This document shows positions 7,900 to 15,904 of a stretch of DNA of 64,000 bases, piece by piece (the first letter of the stretch is position 1; each line of letters begins with the position of its first letter). The position numbers and the translations under genes are program-made. The stretch covers positions 1 to 64,000 of the forward strand of contig NZ_JAINZZ010000022.1 of assembly GCF_019890725.1 (NCBI RefSeq). Direction: 5' to 3'. The notes below the pieces were generated by a model. It saw only the letters and a program-made list of their open reading frames with translations, was not told where the DNA came from and did no database searches. This DNA is from Actinacidiphila acidipaludis (lineage in GTDB: Bacteria > Actinomycetota > Actinomycetes > Streptomycetales > Streptomycetaceae).

Positions 7900-9972
7900 T
7901 CAACCGCAGCCGACTCCGTAGGAGTTGCTGCCCGAGGCGGCGCCCGGCGTGGTGGAGACGGTCAGACCGACGTACGGGTGGGCCTTGTCCACGGTGAAGG
8001 TCAGCTTGTCGGTGTACGTGTAGGTCTGCGCGCCCTTCGGGAACTGGGCGGTCTGCGGACCGTTCACCATGACCGCGCCCTGCGGCGAGCGGCCTGCGCT
8101 GCGCCACCACCTCAGGTGCAGCGTGCCGGCGGCCGTCCCGTCGTACCGCACCACCACCGTCGCCGTGGCCGTCCGCTTCTTGCCGGACGTGCAGCTGAAG
8201 CCGGTCACCGCGACCGAGGAGACCTGCGGGCTGCTCGGTTCCGCGGTCGTCGGCGTGACGGTGGGGGCCGTGGCGCTCGGCGACGCGGGCGGCACGGACG
8301 CCGGGGTGGTGCCGGTCGGCGTGGCCGGTGCGATCGTCGTCGTGGTCCTGACCCGCGCGTGCGTCGGCGAGGCGGAGGGACTGCTGCTCGCCGGCGCGGT
8401 GGTGACGGGGGCCGCGGGAGTTGTCGATCCGGCCGTGGCGGGCGTGGTCGCCGCGGCGGTGCTGCTCGACGGGCCCGGGTTCGCCGCGGCGCTGGTCTTG
8501 TCGTTGCCGGACGCGACGGCGGTGATGGCGACCACCACCACGGCGACGACGGCTGCCGCCGCGACCGCCACGATCTTCGCCCGCCGCCCGAAGCGCGGCG
8601 GCCGGCCGCCACCGCCCGCCTCCGTCCCGCCGGGCGCCGTCCCGCCGCCTCCTTCGGGGACGGCGAGGGCGGAGCCGGGACCGAGGGTTCCCTTGGCGAC
8701 GTCCGCAGGCGGGGCGGCGTCAAGGGGCTGAGCCGGGGTGGCGCCCCCCTCCGGAGTGGCCTCCCCGGCGGGGATGGCACTCGCGGATGCTGCCGCGGCT
8801 TCGGGGGCGGCCGGGGCGGCGGTGTTCGGGGCGGTCTTCGGGGCGGTCTTGGCCGGGGCTTTGGTGGACTTGGCCGTCCTGGCGGACTTCGCGGCCTTGC
8901 CCGTCCCCGCGGCCGACGTCGTCGTGGCGGCGGGAGCGTCCGGGCCCGGCTGGGTGTCGGTCTGAGCTGTCTGTCCGTTCTGCGCGGCCTGGGCGGATCC
9001 AGCGGCCCGGGCGTTCTGCGCGGACGTCCCGGCGGCCGCGGCGCCCGCTGCCGTGCGCTTGGCCGCGGTGGTCCTCCTGGCCGCGGCCTTGGTGGTCTTC
9101 GCGGCCTTGACCGGCGACGTGCCCGCGCCGGCGGCCGCGTTGGCGCCGGCCTGGGCGTCCTGGGCGGAGGGAGCCGTGGCGCCCGCCGCGGCAGCGGTAC
9201 CGGCTGCGGCCGCGGTGGTGCGCTTGCCCGGGGTGGTCTTCCTGGCGATGATCTTCCTCGCCGCAGGAGCGTCCTTGGCCGACTTCGCTCCTGCCTGCGG
9301 CTGCTTCGCGGCAGTGGCAGGGGAGTTGTCCTGGGCCGGAGCCTGGGGCTGTTCGGGCGTGGCGGCCGCAGCGGTGCCTTCGGCGGCTGCCGGTGCGGCG
9401 TCCGCGTCGGCGCCTTCGGCGGTCACGGCCCGCGCCGTCGCCCTCGCGTCCACTGTCGCTTCCACCGCGGGTGCGGCTGCCGTTGCCGGCGTCCCGGCGG
9501 CCGCGGCGCCCTTCGCCGGCGTGGCCTCGACGGTGCCGGCCGTGGCGGGCGGCTCGGCGGTGGGGGAGTCGGCCTCGGCTGGGGCGCTCTCGGCTGCGGC
9601 CGCTGCTCCGGTCGTGGCCGCCTTGGCCGGTGCGCGCCTGGCCGCCGTCGTCTTCCTGGCGGGAGCGGCCTTGGCTGTCGAGGAGGCCCTGGCCGCAGGC
9701 GTCTTCGCACTCGTCTTCGCAGTCGTCTTGGTGGCCGGAGTGCGCTTGCGCGGGGCCGGTGCGGGCGCGATCTCGACGTCCGCCGCCGCGGGCTGCGCGG
9801 GCCCGGACTCGCTCCCGGCGGCCGGCTCAGCGGCCGCGGACGTGCCCTCGGCCGTCCTCGTCTCGCCCGCCGAGCCCTGCGCGGGGGTTCCGGCGGACCC
9901 TGCGGGGGGCGCGTCGTGCGGCGTCGCGCCGTCGGTGCCGTCGGGTATGCCGGTGCCGTCGATGTCGCTCAC
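7900..9972 (-). CDS. Ala/Thr/Lys-rich single-pass membrane protein with secreted C-terminal domain
   Basis: 690 residues from GTG 9972 (GAGGGG lies 9 bases upstream; another in-frame start at 9999 has no ribosome site). Residues 1-460 are low complexity, with Ala/Pro/Glu blocks alternating with lysine-rich blocks such as ARKTTAARRAPAKAA and AAKTTKAAARRTTAAKRTAAG (about 75-120 and 225-310), which resemble the DNA-binding tails of actinobacterial HU and histone H1-like proteins. A membrane helix follows at about 467-488 (basic RRAK before it). After a Ser/Thr/Pro linker, a ~100-residue domain with two cysteines ends the protein outside the cell. I recognise no family for that domain. Long runs of one codon type make the low-complexity part prone to frame artefacts. 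Confidence 0.75.
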   Translation of the reverse strand: MSDIDGTGIPDGTDGATPHDAPPAGSAGTPAQGSAGETRTAEGTSAAAEPAAGSESGPAQPAAADVEIAPAPAPRKRTPATKTTAKTSAKTPAARASSTAKAAPARKTTAARRAPAKAATTGAAAAAESAPAEADSPTAEPPATAGTVEATPAKGAAAAGTPATAAAPAVEATVDARATARAVTAEGADADAAPAAAEGTAAAATPEQPQAPAQDNSPATAAKQPQAGAKSAKDAPAARKIIARKTTPGKRTTAAAAGTAAAAGATAPSAQDAQAGANAAAGAGTSPVKAAKTTKAAARRTTAAKRTAAGAAAAGTSAQNARAAGSAQAAQNGQTAQTDTQPGPDAPAATTTSAAGTGKAAKSARTAKSTKAPAKTAPKTAPNTAAPAAPEAAAASASAIPAGEATPEGGATPAQPLDAAPPADVAKGTLGPGSALAVPEGGGGTAPGGTEAGGGGRPPRFGRRAKIVAVAAAAVVAVVVVAITAVASGNDKTSAAANPGPSSSTAAATTPATAGSTTPAAPVTTAPASSSPSASPTHARVRTTTTIAPATPTGTTPASVPPASPSATAPTVTPTTAEPSSPQVSSVAVTGFSCTSGKKRTATATVVVRYDGTAAGTLHLRWWRSAGRSPQGAVMVNGPQTAQFPKGAQTYTYTDKLTFTVDKAHPYVGLTVSTTPGAASGSNSYGVGCG

Positions 9973-10154
9973 GTGATCCTGCCCCTCGCGCCGCCCCATG
10001 TCAGGGACTTGTCGGTCGTGTGCCCCCGACCCGTGGTCACGTCGGGTCGCGGGAAGCTCGCCCCCTGCCCGAGGGCGCCGCGGCAACCCTCGAGTCCCCG
10101 AGGGGACGGCTGTGAGGATCAAGAGGGTACTGCCTTCCGGCAGTTCGCCCGACC

Positions 10155-10177
10155 ACGGCCCCGTACGGGAGGGCCGT
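10155..10177 (-). terminator. Possible terminator downstream of the lanthipeptide exporter
   Basis: ACGGCCC (10155-10161) pairs with GGGCCGT (10171-10177) around a 9-base loop, about 30 bases beyond the exporter's stop on the minus strand. Confidence 0.35.
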
Positions 10178-10204
10178 CCCAGGCCGGCGTGGCAGGGGCC
10201 GGTG

Positions 10205-12064
10205 TCAGCGGACGGGGAGGGCCTGGCTGGCGACGAGTTCGCGGTAGGGGAGGCAGCGGCTCAGCAGGGTGTCGTGCTCACCGGCGTCGACCACCGTGCC
10301 CTGGCTCATCATGACCACGTGGCGCGCGTGCTGGACGGTGGACAGGCGGTGGGCGACCACGATCACGGCGCGGGTCAGGGCCAGGGTGTCCACGACGGCC
10401 CGGAACCGCTGCTCGTTGAGGCCGTCGAGCTGGCTGGTCGGTTCGTCGAGCAGCACGATGCCGGCGTCGGAGAGCAACGCCCGTGCCAGCGCCATGCGTT
10501 GCCGCTGGCCGCCGGAGAGGTCGGAAGCGCGGCCCAGCACGGTGTCGAGGCCGTACGGCAGCCGCGCGACGTCCTCGGTGAGCCCCACCGCGGCCAGCGC
10601 CGCGGCCAGTTCGTCGTCGGAGGCGGGACGGGTCCTGCCCAGTTGCAGGTTCTCCCGAGCCGTGGCCTCCAGCAGCGTGAACGCCTGGTCGACGTAGGCG
10701 ATGCGGGCGCGCAGCGCCTCCAGGGGCCACACGCGGGAGTCGTGGCCGAGCACCCGGATCGAGCCCGCGTCCGGCTGGACGAAACGGTCGATGAGGGCCA
10801 GGGCCGTGCTCTTGCCGGCGCCCGACGGGCCCACGACGGCGGTCAGGCCGGTGGGCGCGGTAGTGAACGAGACGTCGCGCAGGGCGGGATGGTCCGACCC
10901 GGAGTGCGTGCAGGACACCGAGCGGAACTCCACGGCGGGCGCGCCGGGCACGGGTACGGGCACCGGCCGGTCCGCGTCATGCGGACCGGCTTCCAGCGGG
11001 AGCGCGAGCAGGTCGTTGCAGCGGTCCCGCGCGGCCAGACCTCCCTGCAGCCGCCCGAAGCCGGTGGCCAGGGTGCTGACCGACGGCACGGTCTGCAACA
11101 GGTAGAGCAGGAAGGCTGCGAACGCCGCCACTTCGAGGTCGCCCGAGGCCAGCCGCGCGCCGCCGGTCAGAATGACGGAGATCATCGCGAACTGGTTGCC
11201 GAGCGTCAGGACCGCCGGGACGAGCGTGCTCAGCCGGCCGCCCTGCAGGGCGATCGCGCGCAGCCTGTCCGCGTCCCCGGCCAGCGCGGCCGCGGCGACC
11301 GGTTCAGCCCGGTACGCCTTGACCGTCGCGAGTGCCTCAAGACTCGCGGTGAACCGCTGCGCCACCCGTCCCACGGCATCCTGCTGCGCGCCGACGTTGA
11401 CCTTCATCCGGCGCAGGATCAGCAGGACGAGCACGGACAGCACGGCCAGAGCGAGGACGGTGACGAGCGTGAGGACCCAGTCGATCCACACCATGACGAA
11501 CAGCGTCGCCACCACCGTCAGCCCGGCCAGCGGCAGTTGGGTCGCCACGTCCACCACCTCGCGCAGCAGCAGCGCGTCCGAGGTGATGCGGGCGGTGAGT
11601 TCTCCGGTCCCCTGGGCCCGGACGACCGGCAGCGGCAGCCGCAGCGCGTGCTCCATGATCCGGGTCCGCAGCCGGTACGTCATCCGCTCGCCGATCCGGG
11701 CCAGCAGCATGCCCGCGACCGCCTGGGCGAGCGCCCCGCACACGGCCACCACGCACATCAGCGCCACGTCGGTGCCGAGCGCCCGGTGTGCCGAGAAGTC
11801 GGTGATGATCCTGCGCACCAGCAGGGGGAGGGCCAGTGTGCCGCCGGTGGCGGCCACCGCGAGCAGCAGGGCGCAGGTCAACCGGGCCGGATCGGCGGTC
11901 AGTTCGTGGCGCAGCCGTACCTGGGTCCGGGCGTCCCCGCCGGTGCCGTCCGGCTGAACGGCGGTCCGGGCGGCGGGCTGCGCGGAGGACGCGGAGGCCG
12001 CGGAGGACGCAGAGGACTCGGAGGGCGCTGGGGACGCTGAGGACACGGAGGACGGTACGGCCAC
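10205..12064 (-). CDS. ABC transporter, fused permease and ATPase; probable lanthipeptide exporter
   Basis: 619 residues from GTG 12064. The first ~45 residues are a Ser/Ala-rich tail; residues ~45-335 hold six membrane helices of the ABC exporter type; residues ~370-610 are the ATPase with Walker A GPSGAGKST, signature LSGGQRQRMALARALL, Walker B IVLLDEPTSQLD and AHRLST. There is no N-terminal C39 peptidase domain, so it exports but does not cleave. It lies about 100 bases after the lanA stop, on the same strand, and most likely secretes the modified peptide. SapB/AmfS clusters usually have two half-transporters; only one is present, so it should act as a homodimer. Confidence 0.88.
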   Translation of the reverse strand: MAVPSSVSSASPAPSESSASSAASASSAQPAARTAVQPDGTGGDARTQVRLRHELTADPARLTCALLLAVAATGGTLALPLLVRRIITDFSAHRALGTDVALMCVVAVCGALAQAVAGMLLARIGERMTYRLRTRIMEHALRLPLPVVRAQGTGELTARITSDALLLREVVDVATQLPLAGLTVVATLFVMVWIDWVLTLVTVLALAVLSVLVLLILRRMKVNVGAQQDAVGRVAQRFTASLEALATVKAYRAEPVAAAALAGDADRLRAIALQGGRLSTLVPAVLTLGNQFAMISVILTGGARLASGDLEVAAFAAFLLYLLQTVPSVSTLATGFGRLQGGLAARDRCNDLLALPLEAGPHDADRPVPVPVPGAPAVEFRSVSCTHSGSDHPALRDVSFTTAPTGLTAVVGPSGAGKSTALALIDRFVQPDAGSIRVLGHDSRVWPLEALRARIAYVDQAFTLLEATARENLQLGRTRPASDDELAAALAAVGLTEDVARLPYGLDTVLGRASDLSGGQRQRMALARALLSDAGIVLLDEPTSQLDGLNEQRFRAVVDTLALTRAVIVVAHRLSTVQHARHVVMMSQGTVVDAGEHDTLLSRCLPYRELVASQALPVR

Positions 12065-12166
12065 GGTCGGAGACCTCTCTGGGGGCGGGGGAGTGGCCGG
12101 CCGGGGCCGTGGGACGGCCCCGGCCGGCTGCTCGATGCGCTCCGCCCTAGCGGGCGGTGCCTGCGA

Positions 12167-12304
12167 TCAGAGGCACAGCAGGGTGCTGACGGTGCTCACG
12201 CCGCAGTTCAGGACGCTCAGAGAGCTGGTGTTCTCCAGGGTCTCGTCGACCGCGGTCTCCTCGGTCTCGGGCAGTTCCATGGTCTGCAGGTCGAGGATCG
12301 CCAT
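12167..12304 (-). CDS. lanA: Class III lanthipeptide precursor (SapB/AmfS-like)
   Basis: 45 codons on the minus strand, ATG 12304 to TGA 12167. AAGGAG lies 7 bases upstream. The leader begins MAILDLQTMELPETEE; the LDLQ/ME motif matches the leaders of RamS and AmfS, where it docks on the LanKC enzyme. The acidic leader runs to about residue 25. The core holds two equal modules, SSLSVLNC (Ser27, Ser30, Cys34) and STVSTLLC (Ser37, Ser40, Cys44), joined by GV. Both are Ser-x2-Ser-x3-Cys, the pattern converted by class III enzymes to labionin or to lanthionine plus dehydroalanine. Ring and linker spacing equals that of SapB. The gene sits between lanKC and the exporter, which fixes its role. Confidence 0.93.
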   Translation of the reverse strand: MAILDLQTMELPETEETAVDETLENTSSLSVLNCGVSTVSTLLCL

Positions 12305-12343
12305 GACTGTTCTCCTTCGCTGGGTTTTCACTGGGATGGATCA

Positions 12344-12360
12344 CCCGGCCGGTGGCCGGG
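12344..12360 (-). promoter_or_regulatory. Hairpin in the lanKC-lanA gap
   Basis: CCCGGCC (12344-12350) and GGCCGGG (12354-12360) form a perfect 7-bp stem with a 3-base loop, 40 bases before the precursor start. It could partly stop transcription, or protect the 5' end of a processed lanA message so that precursor exceeds enzyme. Both are inference. Confidence 0.4.
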
Positions 12361-12402
12361 GGCTTGTGGGGCGCGGTCGCGCCGGGGCTGGGGCCGGGCC
12401 TG

Positions 12403-15006
12403 TCAGCCGATGAGGGAGGATGCGCGGGGCACGGTGGTGCGTGCCCCGGTCCAGGGCAGGAAGGGCGTTCCGGCCAGCGCCGTCCCGAGGGCGAGCAGCA
12501 CCCCGGCGGAGCCGGTCGCCAAGTCGGCCGACAGGCGCAGCAGTTGGTCGCCGGGGAAGGCCAGTCGGCCCTCGTACGAGATCTGGTGCAGGGCCAGCCG
12601 GGTCCGGTGCCGTCGCAGCATCACGGCGGCCCGTGCGGGACCGTCCGCGGCGCCGTCGTGCCGGGTCAGTGCGAGGTAACCCAGCAGTCCGGCCCGCCCG
12701 TTGAACAGGCCGGGCTGGATGACGAACTCCGGTTCCGCGGCCCGGCGCAGCGCGTCCCGGTGCCGGGCGAGTTCGCTGCCGGGACGATGGGCGAGCAGTG
12801 CGTCCAGCGCCAGGCCGATCCCGGCGCTGCCGGTCTCCACGTACGGCAGGACGCGGCGGCCGTCGACGACCTGGAGGGTGCCGTCGGCGACGCTGGCGCA
12901 GCGGTCGACGTCCAGGCCGAGAAGGGCTTCGGCCCGGTCCAGCAGGCGGATGTCGCCGCCGTGCTCGTACAGCCGGATCAGGGCCAGCGCCGCACCGGAC
13001 GCGCCCGCCAGCAGTCCGGCCCTGCGTCCGGCGTCGCCCGGGCCGGCCTTCTCCAGGGTGTCGGCCGCCGACACGGCGAGCGACAGGGCGCGGTCGGCCG
13101 TCGCGGTGTCACCGGTGACGCCGGCGAAGTGGAGCAGGGCCAGGGCGATGCCCGGCGTGCCGGTGCCCAGCGTGGTGTCGGCGTGGTCGTCCGGCGCCTT
13201 GGACAGCCGCCGCACCAGGGCGAGAGCGGTCTCGTGCTCACCGAGCAGGTCCAGGACGTAGGCCACGCCGTGCCCGCCGTGATAGAGACCCGGCACCGTG
13301 GAGCGGGCCTCGGCCGCGTCGGCGAGCCAGCGCACATGCGCCGGATCGACCTCCGCGCCCGTCACGTGCAGGGCGTACAGGACGCCGGCCGCGCCGTGGG
13401 CCAGGCCCAGGCCGCCGTGCGCGAACTGGGCGACGTCGCCGGGAAAGAGCCGGTCCGAGCGGCCGGGGGTGGCGGTGGCCGCGATGCCGGCGGCCAGCGA
13501 GTCCCGGATGGCGGGCCAGTCGGGCTCACGCGCGGTCAGCAGGGCGTTGAGCTCGGCCCGGCGGCGGCCGATGGCGGGCCCCCGCGTGCGCCCGTCGCCC
13601 TCGGAGTGCCCGAGCAGCGCACGGATGTCGTCGGCGTAGCCGGGAGGCACGGGGAAGCGGCGCTCCAGGAAGTCCGCCAGCTCGCCGGCCTTGCCCGGGT
13701 CGAGGGCGGTGAGCTGCGGCAGTGGCAGGAACAGCCAGAGGCGGATCGCGGCGAGCGCGTAGCGGTCGACGTCGGTGCCGGAGTACCCGCGGGGCGCGCT
13801 GAATCCGGCGGCTCCCAGGGCGGGACGGAGGAACTCCTCGGTGGTACTGGCCAGTTCGAAGTCGATGAAGCAGATCTCACCGTCGGGCCGCACGATCAGG
13901 TTCCTCGGGTGCAGGTCGCCGAAGACCACCCCGCGGGCGTGGATGGCGTCGAGCGTGCTCTCTATTCGCCGCACCACGTCCAGCGCCTCGCGGCAGTACT
14001 CCGCCACGACCGACTCGTCGGCGCCGGGGTGGATCAGCGGGTAGCGTGCGGTCAGCCACTGACTGAGCGACGTGCCCTCGACGTACTCCTGCACCAGGAA
14101 CTCGTGCTCCCACGCCGTCAGCAGACCGTGCTCGGCGGGGACGCCGGGCACACCGGCGAGGCGGGTCAGGACGGCGTGCTCGTTGCGCAGCCGGGTCACG
14201 GCGTCGACCCCGCGCTGGTCCAGACCCGCGTGCGGCCGGGCCTCCTTGAGCACGACCCGCGGTCCGCCGGCGGGATCGGCCGCCAGGTACACGCCACCGG
14301 CGTTGGAGAAGTGCAGCACCCGCTCGACGGCGTAGGGCAGCCCGGTTTCCCGGGGCTTCGCGCGATCGGCGACGGCGGCGGCGATGTGGCCGGGGACCGG
14401 CGCCCAGGGCGGCACGGAGAAGCCGGGCCCGCGGACGTCGGGGACCAGCGTGCCGTCCGGCCGCCGCAGCGCCAGCACGCGGTCGCCGGCGTCGTTGCGG
14501 CAGTACTGCTCGGCGAACCCCCCGTAGCGCAGGTACAGCGGACCGTCGGCCCAGCGCAGGTCGCTGAGGATGTACGGCCCCCGCCGGCCTTTCAGCAGAC
14601 CGCCGAGCCCCTCGAGACATCGCTCCAGCTCCTGGTCGTCCACCGGGTAGACCGTGCAGAACTTCCCGCTGGCCTGGCGGGCCGCGTACTTGGAGTTCTG
14701 CACTTGGAGGATGGGCAGCCCGCGCAGGAACTTGAAGGTGATGCGCTCGCGCAGGCAGTAGGCCCAGACCGTCTCCAGCACCGCCTCGGCGTCCTCGGCG
14801 CACGCGGACACGTGGATCTTCCAGCCCTGCGCCGGCAGTTGGACCTCCAGGGGCCGCACGATCGACCAGATCTCCGCCTCGCTGCGCTCCCAGCCGTCGG
14901 GCAGGGGCCGGGACACCGCGGCGAACTCCTCGTGCGCGCCCCAGCGCCGGGGCGTGTCGTAGAAGTGCGGGTCGGCGTAGGCATAGGCCTCGTACCGGTT
15001 GTCCAA
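12403..15006 (-). CDS. lanKC: Class III lanthionine synthetase LanKC (RamC/AmfT-like)
   Basis: 867 residues. Start set at TTG 15006, which has GAGGAGGG 5-8 bases upstream and gives the family N-terminus DNRYEAYAYADPHFYDTP. Residues ~1-220 form the lyase region, ~230-490 a protein-kinase-like domain (Lys in VVLKEARP, catalytic loop GDLHPRNL, DFE in place of DFG), and ~520-867 a LanC-like cyclase. The Cys and Cys-His zinc ligands of true LanC proteins are missing (GLFNGRAG where CHG would be), which separates class III from class IV. It phosphorylates and eliminates Ser of the lanA core, then forms the rings. First gene of the cluster; lanA follows 98 bases after its stop. Confidence 0.95.
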   Translation of the reverse strand: MDNRYEAYAYADPHFYDTPRRWGAHEEFAAVSRPLPDGWERSEAEIWSIVRPLEVQLPAQGWKIHVSACAEDAEAVLETVWAYCLRERITFKFLRGLPILQVQNSKYAARQASGKFCTVYPVDDQELERCLEGLGGLLKGRRGPYILSDLRWADGPLYLRYGGFAEQYCRNDAGDRVLALRRPDGTLVPDVRGPGFSVPPWAPVPGHIAAAVADRAKPRETGLPYAVERVLHFSNAGGVYLAADPAGGPRVVLKEARPHAGLDQRGVDAVTRLRNEHAVLTRLAGVPGVPAEHGLLTAWEHEFLVQEYVEGTSLSQWLTARYPLIHPGADESVVAEYCREALDVVRRIESTLDAIHARGVVFGDLHPRNLIVRPDGEICFIDFELASTTEEFLRPALGAAGFSAPRGYSGTDVDRYALAAIRLWLFLPLPQLTALDPGKAGELADFLERRFPVPPGYADDIRALLGHSEGDGRTRGPAIGRRRAELNALLTAREPDWPAIRDSLAAGIAATATPGRSDRLFPGDVAQFAHGGLGLAHGAAGVLYALHVTGAEVDPAHVRWLADAAEARSTVPGLYHGGHGVAYVLDLLGEHETALALVRRLSKAPDDHADTTLGTGTPGIALALLHFAGVTGDTATADRALSLAVSAADTLEKAGPGDAGRRAGLLAGASGAALALIRLYEHGGDIRLLDRAEALLGLDVDRCASVADGTLQVVDGRRVLPYVETGSAGIGLALDALLAHRPGSELARHRDALRRAAEPEFVIQPGLFNGRAGLLGYLALTRHDGAADGPARAAVMLRRHRTRLALHQISYEGRLAFPGDQLLRLSADLATGSAGVLLALGTALAGTPFLPWTGARTTVPRASSLIG

Positions 15007-15146
15007 CGGAAACCCTCCTCGGACGGCGGCGGCGCGGTGCGGCGGGCGGAACTCGGCATGCGGAATTCCCTGGTCGGGTGTCGCGAAGCGGTCCCGGCCG
15101 ACCGATTCCCGTCGGCCTTGCGGAAATCCGCGATGCGAACATCCGA

Positions 15147-15176
15147 AATATGACCGGCCCTCGAAGGCGCCTGCAA
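15147..15176 (-). promoter_or_regulatory. Possible lanKC promoter
   Basis: On the minus strand TTGCAG (15176-15171) is followed after 18 bases by CATATT (15152-15147), a fair -35/-10 pair in an unusually AT-rich patch. The leader to TTG 15006 would be about 135 bases. Confidence 0.35.
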
Positions 15177-15827
15177 CGGCGCTACGGAGCCCAGTCGTTC
15201 GGGGGTATCGCGCGCCGGCGCCCTCAGGTCGGGAGAGGGCGCACGATACGAATGGAAGTGCGCCGGGTCGGCTGAACGCGCCCGTTCCGCGCCTCCCCTC
15301 TCGGGTACACGCCCCGGTGCGCGCCGGGTGGGCAACCGTGCCCTTCGTCGCTCCTGCCTGCGGCTTCGTGATGAGCCGGTGTGCGTGACGCCGCCCGGTG
15401 GGCGGTGGGCGGGGCGCGGCCTCGGGACGCGATGGCGGCGAACCGGCGGCGTGACCGGGCCGGCCGGCCACCCGAGGCGTTCTTGACAGAACAGCGCCGG
15501 TGATCCCCGGAACGCGTTCCGGTCAGTGTCCGGCTGAATTCCGGTCAGTTGCAGCTCGAACGAATAGGGCGGAGGTGGACGGGGAGTGCCGCATTCCGGC
15601 GATGGCATTACGCCAATCGTCGGGTGTCCGCTGTCGTATACGACTCCGAGAGAGGACCAGGAATTCCTCGGATCATTTGACGCGTGGTGAGGCATTGGCC
15701 TTCGCGGCATCGTTGCCCCTTTTCCCGGGGCCATTTCGCGCCGGGGGGTGGATTCCCGCTCCCGCCGCTGCCTCGACCCGGGCCGGTCGTCGGGCGGCGC
15801 CTGCCGCCCAGTCCGAGCGATCCTTGC
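15177..15827. other. Intergenic region without a recognisable gene, with palindrome and direct repeat
   Basis: Most of the ~900 bases between lanKC and the next gene lack coding signal: third-position GC is not enriched in any frame and no start with ribosome site leads to a protein-like product. Base composition is more AT-rich than the neighbours from about 15480 on. It contains a perfect 16-bp palindrome, CCGGAACGCGTTCCGG (15507-15522), and an 11-bp direct repeat, TTCCGGTCAGT, at 15517-15527 and 15539-15549, spaced by 22 bases (two helical turns). A TTGACA lies at 15483-15488. This looks regulatory, but no target gene is certain. Confidence 0.45.
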
Positions 15828-15887
15828 GCAACCCGAGGTTGCGGAACGTGGAGGTGACGGCTAGCGTCATGCGCAACCACTGGTTGC
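15828..15887 (+). promoter_or_regulatory. Promoter framed by two identical palindromic operators
   Basis: GCAACC-N3-GGTTGC occurs twice, at 15828-15842 and 15873-15887, with centres 45 bases apart. Between them lie a -35 box TTGCGG (15839-15844, overlapping the first site) and a -10 box TAGCGT (15862-15867) with an ideal 17-base spacer; the second site covers the expected transcription start. This layout suits a repressor, most simply the ArsR-type protein encoded as second gene of the operon. Confidence 0.75.
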
Positions 15888-15904
15888 CTATGCGGAGGCG
15901 TGTG

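Noticed and set aside
8000-10314. Plus-strand frames across the Ala/Thr-rich gene.
   Set aside because: Gly/Arg-rich shadows; the minus frame has a ribosome site, a basic stretch before one membrane helix and a structured C-terminal domain.
12147-12344. A 65-codon minus-strand frame overlapping the precursor gene.
   Set aside because: It is another frame of the same DNA, rich in Arg and Asp with no family features; the 45-codon frame has ribosome site, leader motif and ring modules.
12403-15006. Class IV (LanL) or class II (LanM) assignment for the synthetase.
   Set aside because: The cyclase part lacks the zinc Cys/His ligands required in LanL and LanM, while kinase domain and N-terminal lyase fit class III.
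12352-15153. Long plus-strand frame (933 codons) opposite the lanthionine synthetase.
   Set aside because: Antisense shadow; the minus strand has all LanKC domains and a ribosome site.
15500-15904. N-terminal extension of the START-like protein by 135 codons.
   Set aside because: The extension has no similarity to the fold, runs through the operators and promoter, and ATG 15905 has a GGAGG site.
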